From contig OMIN01000090.1 in assembly GCA_900299145.1 (NCBI GenBank), positions 40,604 through 104,603 on the forward strand: a stretch of DNA of 64,000 bases. The letters run 5' to 3'. The notes under the pieces are model-generated. The model saw only the letters and a program-made list of their open reading frames with translations, had not been told where the DNA came from and ran no database searches. The position numbers and the translations under genes were made by a program. Shown here one piece after another: positions 53,082 through 60,767 of this stretch. The DNA is from Betaproteobacteria bacterium. Lineage in GTDB: Bacteria; Pseudomonadota; Gammaproteobacteria; Burkholderiales; SG8-41. The stretch's first letter is position 1. Each line of letters opens with the position of its first letter.

Positions 53082-53645
53082 CTAGCGGCGGCCTTCCGGC
53101 GTGTGGTCAAAAGTGGCTTCGATGACGCGTCGGCAATCCTTGATGTGCTGATGCCCGACATATTTCATTGCCGCAAAGCCCAGTGCTACTGACAGCGCCT
53201 GCCCCGCCACCGGCACATACTTGCCAACCTGCTTGGCGGTCATGCGAACGCCCACTGTCTTCAACACTTCGATTGCGATTTCCTTGGTAATCAACTTGCC
53301 GATCATCAGACTGCCGACGGCAACGATGGATTTATAAACCATCAGCCTTTTGGCGGGACTCAATTTTTCAATTTGCTCCGGCGTCAGACCAAATTCCCGG
53401 TTGATTTCTGGAATGAGCTTCATCACCGCGGCGATATCCACTGCAATATCAAGCCCTGGCACCGGCACCAGGGACGCAGCAGAAGCCATCGCCGCTCGGC
53501 GCGTGACGATGGCCTTGGCGCGCTTGACCGCTTCATCCAGCTCGGCCGTACTTCGGGGTAAAACGAGCAGGGCAGTGCCCGTCCGTACGGCTTGAACGCG
53601 CTTGGCGTTGCGAGTGGGAAACATGATGCGGGCGCGGCCGAGCAT
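53082..53645 (-). CDS. DUF697-like membrane-associated protein
   Basis: A 187-residue protein whose centre (SLVPVPGLDIAVDIAAVMKL then IPEINREFGLTPEQI) resembles the C-terminal hydrophobic helix region of DUF697/IRG-like proteins, usually found attached to a GTPase domain. The C-terminal half contains further amphipathic segments (VPVAGQALSVALGFAAMKYV). No GTP-binding motif is present. The start ATG at 53643-53645 overlaps the stop of the upstream gene (TGATG), a translational coupling that fixes the start. It probably works with the GlsB-like membrane protein. Confidence 0.6.
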   Translation of the reverse strand: MLGRARIMFPTRNAKRVQAVRTGTALLVLPRSTAELDEAVKRAKAIVTRRAAMASAASLVPVPGLDIAVDIAAVMKLIPEINREFGLTPEQIEKLSPAKRLMVYKSIVAVGSLMIGKLITKEIAIEVLKTVGVRMTAKQVGKYVPVAGQALSVALGFAAMKYVGHQHIKDCRRVIEATFDHTPEGRR

Positions 53646-53941
53646 CAGGTGGACGTACCGCCGCCGCTGTTGTTGTCACCCCCGCCACCGTCTTTTTTCT
53701 TGGCTACCAGTCCGTAAATCACCAGCAGCACGGTGGCGCCTATTACCGACATGATGAAGCCGGCGTTTTCCCCCTGTTTATACAGACCAATAACCTGGCC
53801 GAGAAAAGTCGCGGCATAGGCGCCGGCAACACCCAGCACCGCCGTCATGATGAAACCCATGCTGTCCTTGCCCGGATGCAGGGCGCGGGCAATGAGTCCG
53901 GCTACAAAACCCACCAGGGCAATCCAGATAAAGTGCATCAT
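53645..53941 (-). CDS. GlsB/YeaQ/YmgE-family stress-associated membrane protein
   Basis: A 98-residue inner-membrane protein with three hydrophobic helices: WIALVGFVAGLIARAL, GFIMTAVLGVAGAYAATFLG and FIMSVIGATVLLVIYGLVAK. The loop ARALHPGKDSMGF is the family signature ('transglycosylase-associated'). The C-terminus is unusual: a Gly/Asn/Ser-rich tail GGGGDNNSGGGTST. The family is induced by general stress in enterobacteria; its function is unclear. It is followed directly by the coupled DUF697-like gene. Confidence 0.85.
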   Translation of the reverse strand: MMHFIWIALVGFVAGLIARALHPGKDSMGFIMTAVLGVAGAYAATFLGQVIGLYKQGENAGFIMSVIGATVLLVIYGLVAKKKDGGGGDNNSGGGTST

Positions 53942-54130
53942 TCGAGGTCTCCCTATAATCGATTTTTGGATCAGCGGAAATGCTCTGCGTCGCCAGCTAC
54001 GGTGAAAACGCTTGGCTGGATGGCGCGTTGACGGATTGTAGGGGGAATCCGCGCATCCCGATAGCCACGTGCTGGCGCGACTTGCTGGCGGACGAGACTA
54101 CTTGTGATGTGATGCCGCGGCGCTGTGCAA

Positions 54131-55126
54131 TCAATCGGCCTTGATCTTGGCCGCCGCCACTACCTTTGGCCATTTCGCCAGTTCCGCGCGGATCATGGCC
54201 CCATACTCCTGTGGTCCTGCGCCGGAGATTTCCGCACCCAGCCCGGTAAGCTGTTCGTTAACTTCGGGCACGCGCAAAATTTTGCCGATTTCGCCGTTTA
54301 GACGATGGATGATGTCCGGTGGCGTTTGGCCTTGCGCGAGAAAGCCCCACAGCGAGGTCACGTCGTAACCCGGTGCGCCGGATTCCGCCATGGTGGGCAC
54401 TTGCGGCGCAATTCTGGAACGCTTGCCACTGGTGACAGCGATTGCGCGCAGCCGCCCCGATTTGACGTAGGGCGTGGCGGAGAGCATGGACGAAATATGC
54501 ATGGTGATATGCCCGCCCATGAGATCATTGATCGCCTGCGCGTTGCCTTTGTAGGCGACGTGCACGATGTCAAAGCGGATCATGGTGCGCAGCAATTCCA
54601 TCATCAGATGAGGCACGCTGCCGGTGCCTGAGGTGCCGTGGGTGAGTTCACCCGGCCGCTCGCGCGCGAGGCGCACCAGTTCCTGCAGGGACTTCGCGGG
54701 CAACGACGGATGTACCAGCAAAATGTTTGAGACCGTGGCAAACAGAATAATCGGTGCGAAATCCTTAGCCGTGTCATAGGGCATTTTTTGCAGGGCAGGG
54801 GACATCAACAGCGAACTCGTCATGAGTCCGATGGTGTAACCATCCGGCGGCGATTTGGCGACGATATCTGCCCCCACCACACCGGCCGCACCACCGCGAT
54901 TCTCGATCAGGACTGGTTGCCCCAGGGATTCCGTGAGCCTGCGCCCGACCACGCGCGCCACCACGTCCACGCCGCCGCCGGGCGGATAAGGCACAATGAT
55001 GCGCACAGGTTTTGACGGGTACGATTGTGCGTGCACGAGTGAGCCGGTGCCTAGCGCGAGCACCATCATACCCGCGCCCAAGGCGCCCGCGCGTAACGTG
55101 CTCGGAATCAGGTGATCACGTCGCAT
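54131..55126 (-). CDS. Bug/TctC-family receptor
   Basis: A 331-residue periplasmic receptor. The signal peptide is in LGAGMMVLALGTGSLVHAQ. Motifs: YPSKPVRIIVPYPPGGGVDV, VLIENRGGAAGVVGADI, PPDGYTIGLM, ELTHGTSGTGSVPHLMMELL and IVHVAYKGNAQAINDLMGG. I chose the ATG at 55124-55126; another in-frame ATG at 55147 adds seven residues. Either start lies inside the 3' end of the SDR gene (stop 55116), so the genes overlap and are probably coupled. Downstream of SDR and acetamidase genes. Confidence 0.9.
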   Translation of the reverse strand: MRRDHLIPSTLRAGALGAGMMVLALGTGSLVHAQSYPSKPVRIIVPYPPGGGVDVVARVVGRRLTESLGQPVLIENRGGAAGVVGADIVAKSPPDGYTIGLMTSSLLMSPALQKMPYDTAKDFAPIILFATVSNILLVHPSLPAKSLQELVRLARERPGELTHGTSGTGSVPHLMMELLRTMIRFDIVHVAYKGNAQAINDLMGGHITMHISSMLSATPYVKSGRLRAIAVTSGKRSRIAPQVPTMAESGAPGYDVTSLWGFLAQGQTPPDIIHRLNGEIGKILRVPEVNEQLTGLGAEISGAGPQEYGAMIRAELAKWPKVVAAAKIKAD

Positions 55127-55895
55127 GCCGCACCGCGCGCCCGCCATCCACCGTCAGAATGGTGCCGCTGACATACGAGGCGCGAGCCGAAGCGAGATAG
55201 AGCACGGAATCGGCCACTTCTTCGGGCTGCGCAAGACGGCCAAACGGCGGGTCTTCGACCAATTCCAGCCAGCGGTTCTTGTCGCCGAGTTCATGGGCCG
55301 CACGCTTTTCAAGACGCAGGCGCAACCGGTCGGTTTCAATCTGGCCCGGATTCACGCCCACGACTCGCACTTGATGATCGACGCTTTCACCACCTAGGTT
55401 ACGTGTGAACGCCATCAGCGCGGCATTACCGGTTCCACCGGCGATGTAGTCCTGGCGCAGCCGTTCACCTGCGACGCCGATAACGTTCACGATCACACCG
55501 CGCTTGCGCGCGCACATCGCGCGATAAATCTCGCGCGTGAGATTGATATAGCCAAATACCTTGAGTTCCCACGATGCGCGCCAGCGCGCTTCGTCGATAT
55601 CGAGCAAACGGCCGGAGGGGATGCCACCCGCGTTGTTGACCAGTATATCGACACCGGCACATTGGCGTGCCAGTTCACTGATGTTTGCACTCACGCCCAA
55701 ATCGAGCGCATGCGTCGTGATGTTGACCCCGCTTTCGGCAAGAATGCTTGCGCGTGCGGATTCAAGATCCGCCGCGGTGCGTGCGGCCAAATGCACATGA
55801 CAGCCTTCGCGCGCGAACGCCTGTGCGATGGCAAAGCCGATGCCGCGCGATGCGCCCGTGACCAGCGCGGTCAGGCCCTTCAGTTCGAGATTCAT
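55116..55895 (-). CDS. SDR-family protein lacking the Ser-Tyr-Lys catalytic set
   Basis: A 259-residue protein with an intact Rossmann cofactor site (LVTGASRGIGFAIAQAFARE, ILVNNAGGIPSGRL). The catalytic Ser position is Gly (VNVIGVAGER), and where Y-x-x-x-K is expected it has AGGTGNAALMAFTR, with Gly and Asn replacing Tyr and Lys. The C-terminal VSGTILTVDGGRAV is normal SDR. It is probably not a classical dehydrogenase, but may bind NAD(P) or catalyse a different reaction. I chose the ATG at 55893-55895 (MNLELKGLTALVTG). It is encoded between acetamidase and Bug genes on the same strand. Confidence 0.82.
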   Translation of the reverse strand: MNLELKGLTALVTGASRGIGFAIAQAFAREGCHVHLAARTAADLESARASILAESGVNITTHALDLGVSANISELARQCAGVDILVNNAGGIPSGRLLDIDEARWRASWELKVFGYINLTREIYRAMCARKRGVIVNVIGVAGERLRQDYIAGGTGNAALMAFTRNLGGESVDHQVRVVGVNPGQIETDRLRLRLEKRAAHELGDKNRWLELVEDPPFGRLAQPEEVADSVLYLASARASYVSGTILTVDGGRAVRHAT

Positions 55896-55921
55896 GATGG
55901 TCTGTTTCGCCTGTCTACGGG

Positions 55922-57010
55922 TTACGGTTTGTACCAATACGGCGTTTGCTTCTTGAACACCTGTTTGGGAATCATCCCGTACACCACCTGATTGAGATTT
56001 ACCGCTTCGGCCACGCGAAAATCCACTGCGATACTTGCCAGCTGATAGGCATCGCGCGCCGAGAGGCCTTTTTCCTGCATCAGAAAGTTGACCGTTTCCT
56101 GCGCGGCGGCTTTCATCGCCAGATTCAGATCCTTGTCCACACCCATGGCAATGTAGTGCGTGGGTGTCTCCGCGCGCGGCCACGTGAGGTTGCCGCCTTT
56201 CGCCTTGTGCACGATGAATTGAAAGGTCGGCGTGAGAGAGGTTTCAATGGCGGTGCCGTCAATCTCGCCATCGCCTTGCGCTGAGTGCGCATCGCCGGTG
56301 AAAAATAGCGCGCCCATATTGAACACCGGCAGATACAGTGTCGCGCCTTTGGTCAACTGCTTCAGATCGAGGTTGCCGCCAAACGCGCCCGGCGGGCGTG
56401 AACTGACGGTTGTAATGTCTGCCGGCGGCGCTACCGCCATGATGCCCATGAAGGGCGCGAGCGGCACCTCAATCTCCGGCGAAAACAGTGCGACATTGCG
56501 CTCCAGATCCAGGCGGATAATGCGAAACACCGGATCGTTCAACAACTCGGGCAGCACGCCACTGCCTTTGTTGGTGGCATTCACGCCATAGGGCACGCGA
56601 TGCTTCACGTCGATCACACGCACTTCGAGCATGTCGCCCGGTTCGGCGCCTTCGATATACACTGGCCCCGTCAAAACATGCGCACCCATGCCCGGCGCAG
56701 GCTTCACACGGCCGTAGACATCCACTGCATCCTTCAGTACATCGTTGGCTGCGATGCCGCCGCGTGCAAAGAACGCAATCGGATCATCACCCGTGTTCAT
56801 GCCCTGATGCGACAGCGTATCGATAGTGACCAACTGCCCTGGCTTCACGCGCATGATCGGCGGACGGTTGGCGGGAATTTCGCCGCGCACCACGGTTTCC
56901 GGACGAGACTGCACGATCACCGGTGGCTGTTGTGCGTGAGCCGGCGTTACCGGCGTGGCTGCAGCGAGCGCGAGCAAGGCGCCCAGATAGGCAAGAGGAA
57001 ATCTCATCAT
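55922..57010 (-). CDS. Exported acetamidase/formamidase family protein
   Basis: A 362-residue hydrolase with a signal peptide (MMRFPLAYLGALLALAAATP then VTPAHAQ), so it is likely periplasmic, unlike typical cytoplasmic FmdA proteins. Family motifs: VTIDTLSHQGMNTGDDPIAF, GPVYIEGAEPGDMLEVRV, FFTGDAHSAQGDGEIDGTAI, the last with the H-x-x-x-G-D-G zinc-like site. It releases ammonia from a simple amide. Two adjacent ATGs open the gene. It is 26 bases upstream of the SDR gene and separated from the acyl-CoA dehydrogenase by a repeat copy. Confidence 0.88.
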   Translation of the reverse strand: MMRFPLAYLGALLALAAATPVTPAHAQQPPVIVQSRPETVVRGEIPANRPPIMRVKPGQLVTIDTLSHQGMNTGDDPIAFFARGGIAANDVLKDAVDVYGRVKPAPGMGAHVLTGPVYIEGAEPGDMLEVRVIDVKHRVPYGVNATNKGSGVLPELLNDPVFRIIRLDLERNVALFSPEIEVPLAPFMGIMAVAPPADITTVSSRPPGAFGGNLDLKQLTKGATLYLPVFNMGALFFTGDAHSAQGDGEIDGTAIETSLTPTFQFIVHKAKGGNLTWPRAETPTHYIAMGVDKDLNLAMKAAAQETVNFLMQEKGLSARDAYQLASIAVDFRVAEAVNLNQVVYGMIPKQVFKKQTPYWYKP

Positions 57011-57031
57011 GACTCCAGCGGGGTAGATATT

Positions 57032-57051
57032 TCAATAAAAACAAATACTTA
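57032..57051 (+). repeat. Dispersed 20-bp element, copy 19, supplying a stop codon
   Basis: Reads TCAATAAAAACAAATACTTA. Its final TTA (57049-57051) is the complement of the TAA stop of the acyl-CoA dehydrogenase gene. Confidence 0.85.
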
Positions 57052-58257
57052 GAATCCAAATACGCTGCCGTGCGCATTGTTCGCAATCGCCTGTGACGCG
57101 CGCAGCAGGCACACTTGATTGGTGCCATCGGAGTGCAGGAAGCTCGACGCATCACGCAGGTATTTTTCAACCGGATGGTCGTGCATGATCGACGCGCCGC
57201 CAAGTATTTCGCCCGCCAGCCTGCAGCATTCGAACGCGGTTTCAGAGGCGTTAACCTTGGCGAGCAAGCCAAGCGCACGCGCTTCGGGCTGCTTGCGGTC
57301 GGCGAGCCACGCGGCTTTCCAGATTTGCAGGCGCGCGGCGTCGAGTTTCATCGCCATCGTCGCGAGCATCATGGCGACGGCCTGCAGTTCGACGATGGGC
57401 TTGCCGCCCTGCACGCGCTTTTTCGCGTAGTCGAGTGCGTATTCGTATGCCGCGCGGCCCACGCCGAGCGCGGTGGCGGCGGCTTCCGCCTTGCTGCCCC
57501 ACATATAGTCGCTGCGTAGCCGCCCGAGCAGGCCTTCGCCCTGAAGCATGTTGCTGGCCGGTACCCGGCAGTTTTCAAAATGAAACGTGCCGTTGGTGGC
57601 GAGGCGCTGGCTGCTCTTTTCGTGGAAAAAACCGGGGCGAAAACCGGGCGTGTCGGAGGGAACAATGAAAATGCTGCCGCCGTCGCGAAGGGGCTTGCTG
57701 GTGTCGGTGCGCGCCACCACAAAATACAGTTTCGCCATCGCGCCATTTGACACATAACGCTTGGTGCCGTTTAGCACATAGTGATCGCCGTCGCGCACCG
57801 CCGTGGTTTTGAAATCGATGTCGGGCGAATCGTAAAAGCCCTGATGATCGGACCCAGCACCCGCTTCGGTGATGCCGATGGCGGCGGTGGCCTCCGGGTC
57901 GGCGACGAATTTCGGGATAAAGCGCTGCTGCTGTTCGGCGTTCATTGCCTCGCTGAAAAGGTGCGCCATTTTCCAGCACTGATCCATGATGACCGCAAAG
58001 CCGAGATCACCCACGGCGAGTTCTTCGCCGACAAGGCACATGGTCAGGATGTCGCACTCGGCGCCGCCGAATTGTTTCTGAATGCCGAGCGTGCGAATGC
58101 CTTGCCTGTCGGCTTCGCGTATCCAGTCCCAGGGAATGCGCTCGGTAGCCGTGGGCAGGCGGTCGCGGCGCAGCACATCGGGTTTGATAATGGTTTCGGC
58201 GAAGGTGCGCGCAATGTCGCGCCAGCGCTGTTGATCGACGGTTAAGGCAAAATCCAT
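57049..58257 (-). CDS. Acyl-CoA dehydrogenase family protein (second)
   Basis: A 402-residue FAD flavoenzyme. Motifs: TAAIGITEAGAGSDHQGF, YVLNGTKRYVSNGA, EILGGASIMHDHPVEKYLRD and ASSFLHSDGTNQVCLL. The order matches ACADs, but the first EPGAGS is EAGAGS and the C-terminal EGTxEIQR region reads SDGTNQVC, so the catalytic base may lie elsewhere; caution on substrate. It is bracketed by inverted repeat copies at both ends (57032 and 58274), the distal one supplying its stop codon. Confidence 0.85.
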   Translation of the reverse strand: MDFALTVDQQRWRDIARTFAETIIKPDVLRRDRLPTATERIPWDWIREADRQGIRTLGIQKQFGGAECDILTMCLVGEELAVGDLGFAVIMDQCWKMAHLFSEAMNAEQQQRFIPKFVADPEATAAIGITEAGAGSDHQGFYDSPDIDFKTTAVRDGDHYVLNGTKRYVSNGAMAKLYFVVARTDTSKPLRDGGSIFIVPSDTPGFRPGFFHEKSSQRLATNGTFHFENCRVPASNMLQGEGLLGRLRSDYMWGSKAEAAATALGVGRAAYEYALDYAKKRVQGGKPIVELQAVAMMLATMAMKLDAARLQIWKAAWLADRKQPEARALGLLAKVNASETAFECCRLAGEILGGASIMHDHPVEKYLRDASSFLHSDGTNQVCLLRASQAIANNAHGSVFGF

Positions 58258-58273
58258 GGCGGCTCGATGTAGG

Positions 58274-58293
58274 TAACTATTTGTTTTTATTCA
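58274..58293 (-). repeat. Dispersed 20-bp element, copy 20
   Basis: Plus strand reads TAACTATTTGTTTTTATTCA. It lies 16 bases upstream of the acyl-CoA dehydrogenase start, facing copy 19 across the gene. Confidence 0.85.
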
Positions 58294-58318
58294 ATATTTT
58301 AGGAATTCGCGGCAGCTA

Positions 58319-58756
58319 TTACAACGGGAGCCGCCACGAATTGCGCGCGTGCATCGGGTTGACGATATCGAACTTCAGCCCGTTCGGATCAACATATTTA
58401 CGTTGATCCTGCTGCTGCGCATCCGCCGTCAACTGGCCATCCTTGAGCTGGCCGCGATTCTCGAATCGTTTGGCAACGCGCTCGTCGCTGTCGGCATACG
58501 CGGCGCCTGCCAGTTCGGCTTTGGCTCCCGTGCCGCCGACATCGTCGGTGATGAAGCCAACGTGATGCAGGCCGTCGTGCCCCTTGGCTTCCTGACTGTT
58601 TTTGTTATCGAGGATCGCCAGACTGATCACGCCGTCGGTCAGCATGATCGATGTCGCCGACTGGCGCACGCGCGTCATACCGAAGGCCTGCTCGTAAAAT
58701 TTTGCCGTGGCGTCGGTGTCCGCGACGGCGATGGCGATGTGGCGCAGTTTTCCCAT
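58319..58756 (-). CDS. VOC (glyoxalase/dioxygenase-fold) protein
   Basis: A 145-residue protein of the vicinal-oxygen-chelate superfamily. It starts MGKLRHIAIAVADTDATAKF, with the first metal-ligand His, and has HDGLHHVGFITDDVGG with the second. A C-terminal KYVDPNGLKFDIVNP carries the usual acidic ligand region. Candidate activities are a lyase, epimerase or dioxygenase, acting on a CoA ester or small metabolite. The ATG at 58754-58756 is preceded by GGGAG. It is upstream of the acyl-CoA dehydrogenase on the same strand, 61 bases away. Confidence 0.85.
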   Translation of the reverse strand: MGKLRHIAIAVADTDATAKFYEQAFGMTRVRQSATSIMLTDGVISLAILDNKNSQEAKGHDGLHHVGFITDDVGGTGAKAELAGAAYADSDERVAKRFENRGQLKDGQLTADAQQQDQRKYVDPNGLKFDIVNPMHARNSWRLPL

Positions 58757-58917
58757 GTCAGGCTCCCGGTTCAATGGCTTTGGTGAATGATGCGATTATT
58801 GTAGTCGTTTAAAGGTGCGCCGGGTTCCGTGTCTGGCTAGCGTCAAATCCTGATCATTACGCAGTAAAATCGACCCGCCGGAGCGTGCAAAACGAAGGCG
58901 TCGTGGAGGCAGCCATC

Positions 58918-59739
58918 ATGCAAATCATTCGTTTCAATAACCTGGGCGCGGAAATCCTCGGCGTGGATGTCAAAACGCTGAGTGATGGCGACTTTGCGAA
59001 AATTTACCGCACCTGGCTGGATTGCAACGTGATTTGCGTGCGTGATCAGGTTTTGACCATTGAGGCATATCTGGCCTACAGCCGGCGCTTCGGCGTGATC
59101 AGTCCGCATCCCTCAAAAAGTACGCGTCATCCGGAATGTCCGGAAGTGACTCTGTTGGGCATTAACAAATTCAACGCCGATGGCACGTTGAACAATGACA
59201 TTTACCGCCGGGGCGGGGAAGGCTTTCACACGGACGGGTCGTACGAAGCCGTGCCTTATAAAGCCACGCAGCTGTATGCGCTGGCGATTCCCAGCCGGGG
59301 CGGTGACACGTTCTTTTCCAGTGCTTACGCGGCGTATGACGCGTTGCCGCAGCGGCTGAAAAACAAGCTGGAAGGTCGTTACGGCACGTTCAAGTATGGC
59401 GGGCTGAAACAGCTCAATGCCTTGCTGGATGAAAAGGATCGCCTCGTGCCGCCGGTGCGTCATCCACTGGTGCAGGTGCATCCGGAGACCGGTCGCAAGC
59501 TGCTGTATTTCGATCAAGGAAAAATCCTCACCATCGAGGGGCTCGACACCGCTGACAGCATGGCCACCATCGAGGAAATGATGGCTTACATGGTTCAGCC
59601 GCCGTGCCAGTATCGTCACCAGTGGCGCAAGGGTGATGTGGTGATCTGGGATAACCGCTGCTCGTATCACAAAGCAGCGGCAGATTACCCGCCGGAAGAA
59701 GACCGCATCCACTGGCGCGTCTCGATCAAGAGCCAATGA
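58918..59739 (+). CDS. TauD/TfdA-family Fe(II)/2-oxoglutarate dioxygenase
   Basis: A 273-residue cytoplasmic non-haem iron oxygenase. The metal triad is visible: H-x-D in GFHTDGSYEAVP and the distal His in DNRCSYHKAAAD. The 2-oxoglutarate-binding Arg is in RIHWRVSI at the end. Family members hydroxylate sulfonates, phenoxyacetates or related acids; the substrate is unknown. I chose ATG 58918 because GGAGG precedes it. It is the first gene of an operon with a Bug receptor (start two bases after its stop) and an acyl-CoA ligase, suggesting uptake, hydroxylation and CoA activation of one compound. Confidence 0.87.
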   Translation: MQIIRFNNLGAEILGVDVKTLSDGDFAKIYRTWLDCNVICVRDQVLTIEAYLAYSRRFGVISPHPSKSTRHPECPEVTLLGINKFNADGTLNNDIYRRGGEGFHTDGSYEAVPYKATQLYALAIPSRGGDTFFSSAYAAYDALPQRLKNKLEGRYGTFKYGGLKQLNALLDEKDRLVPPVRHPLVQVHPETGRKLLYFDQGKILTIEGLDTADSMATIEEMMAYMVQPPCQYRHQWRKGDVVIWDNRCSYHKAAADYPPEEDRIHWRVSIKSQ

Positions 59740-59740
59740 A

Positions 59741-59785
59741 GTGCACAAGTTGCATAAGGTGCATAAGGTGCATAAGGTGCATAAG
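59741..59785 (+). repeat. 9-bp tandem repeat, five units, at the Bug start
   Basis: Units GTGCACAAG, TTGCATAAG, then GTGCATAAG three times (59741-59785). They are in frame and encode H-K-V repeats at the Bug N-terminus. Each GTG could serve as a start codon. Confidence 0.85.
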
Positions 59786-60760
59786 GTGCGTGACGTGATC
59801 CGCTGGCTGAATTGGCTCGCCGTGATCTGCGTGGCCCTGATGCAAATCGCGCAGGCCGCCGACTATCCGACGAAGCCGATCCGATTTATAAATCCCACCG
59901 CGCCTGGCGGCACGGCCGAGCCGATAGCGCGGGTAATCGCGCTGAAAATGTCTGAACATCTGGGCCAGTCGATCGTGGTCGACAGCCGCGGCGGGGCAGG
60001 GGGCACGGTAGGGACGGCTACTGCCGCCACTGCCGCGCCCGATGGCTATACCATTTTGCTTGGCGTGGTGTCGCCGATGGCGGTCAATGTAACCCTGTAT
60101 GGCTCGAAGTTGCCGTATCACCCGCTGAAACACTTTGCACCGGTGTCGATGATTACCAAGGTGCCGCAAATGCTGTCCGTGCATCCCAGCGTGCAGGCCG
60201 TCAGCGTCAATCAACTGGTCGATCTCGCCAAAGCGCCGGGCAGCAAACTGAACTACGGTTCGGCAGGCAGTGGCACGACGGGACATCTGGTGGGCGAGTT
60301 GCTGAAAAAGCGCGCGGGCATTTCCCTCACCCATATACCGTTCAAGGGCTCCGGCCCTGCGCTGAGCGCACTGCTGTCGGCGGACGTCGGGGTCATGTTC
60401 TCGGGGCCACCAGCGGTGTTGGGCATGTCGCAGGCAGGGCGGCTGCGCGTGCTGGCCGGTTCCGGCACCATGCGCACGCCGGTGCTGCCCGATGTGCCGA
60501 CATTCATCGAGTCGGGGTTAAATATTGATGTGACGTCATGGTACTGCCTGGTGGCGCCAGCGGCCACACCGCCAGCCATAGTGGAACGGCTGCACGCTGC
60601 GCTGCTGGTGGCTTTGAAGAGTCCACAGGTTGCCGACACTCTGCTCAAAATGGGTGCGCCGCCGGAGTGGTCAACACCGGCACAGTTGCGCGAGTTTCTG
60701 GCCGTGGAAATCAAAAAGTTCGCTGAAGTGGTGCAAATCGCGGGCGCGAAGATCGATTGA
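59741..60760 (+). CDS. Bug/TctC-family receptor with a 9-bp repeat at its start
   Basis: A receptor of up to 339 residues. The signal peptide is WLNWLAVICVALMQIAQAAD. Motifs: YPTKPIRFINPTAPGGTAEP, VVVDSRGGAGGTVGTA, KLNYGSAGSGTTGHLVGELL and LTHIPFKGSGPALSALLSAD. It begins in an in-frame 9-bp tandem repeat (59741-59786) encoding repeated H-K-V, with several GTG codons, so the true start is uncertain; a later GTG (59786) would give a normal signal peptide. It follows the TauD gene by one base and precedes the acyl-CoA ligase, so it is in the same operon. Confidence 0.9.
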   Translation: MHKLHKVHKVHKVHKVRDVIRWLNWLAVICVALMQIAQAADYPTKPIRFINPTAPGGTAEPIARVIALKMSEHLGQSIVVDSRGGAGGTVGTATAATAAPDGYTILLGVVSPMAVNVTLYGSKLPYHPLKHFAPVSMITKVPQMLSVHPSVQAVSVNQLVDLAKAPGSKLNYGSAGSGTTGHLVGELLKKRAGISLTHIPFKGSGPALSALLSADVGVMFSGPPAVLGMSQAGRLRVLAGSGTMRTPVLPDVPTFIESGLNIDVTSWYCLVAPAATPPAIVERLHAALLVALKSPQVADTLLKMGAPPEWSTPAQLREFLAVEIKKFAEVVQIAGAKID

Positions 60761-60767
60761 GTCTGCC

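Noticed and set aside
3638..57051. The 20-bp element as a rho-independent terminator or promoter
   Set aside because: It has no hairpin, occurs in both orientations relative to genes, and is found in convergent, divergent and coding positions.
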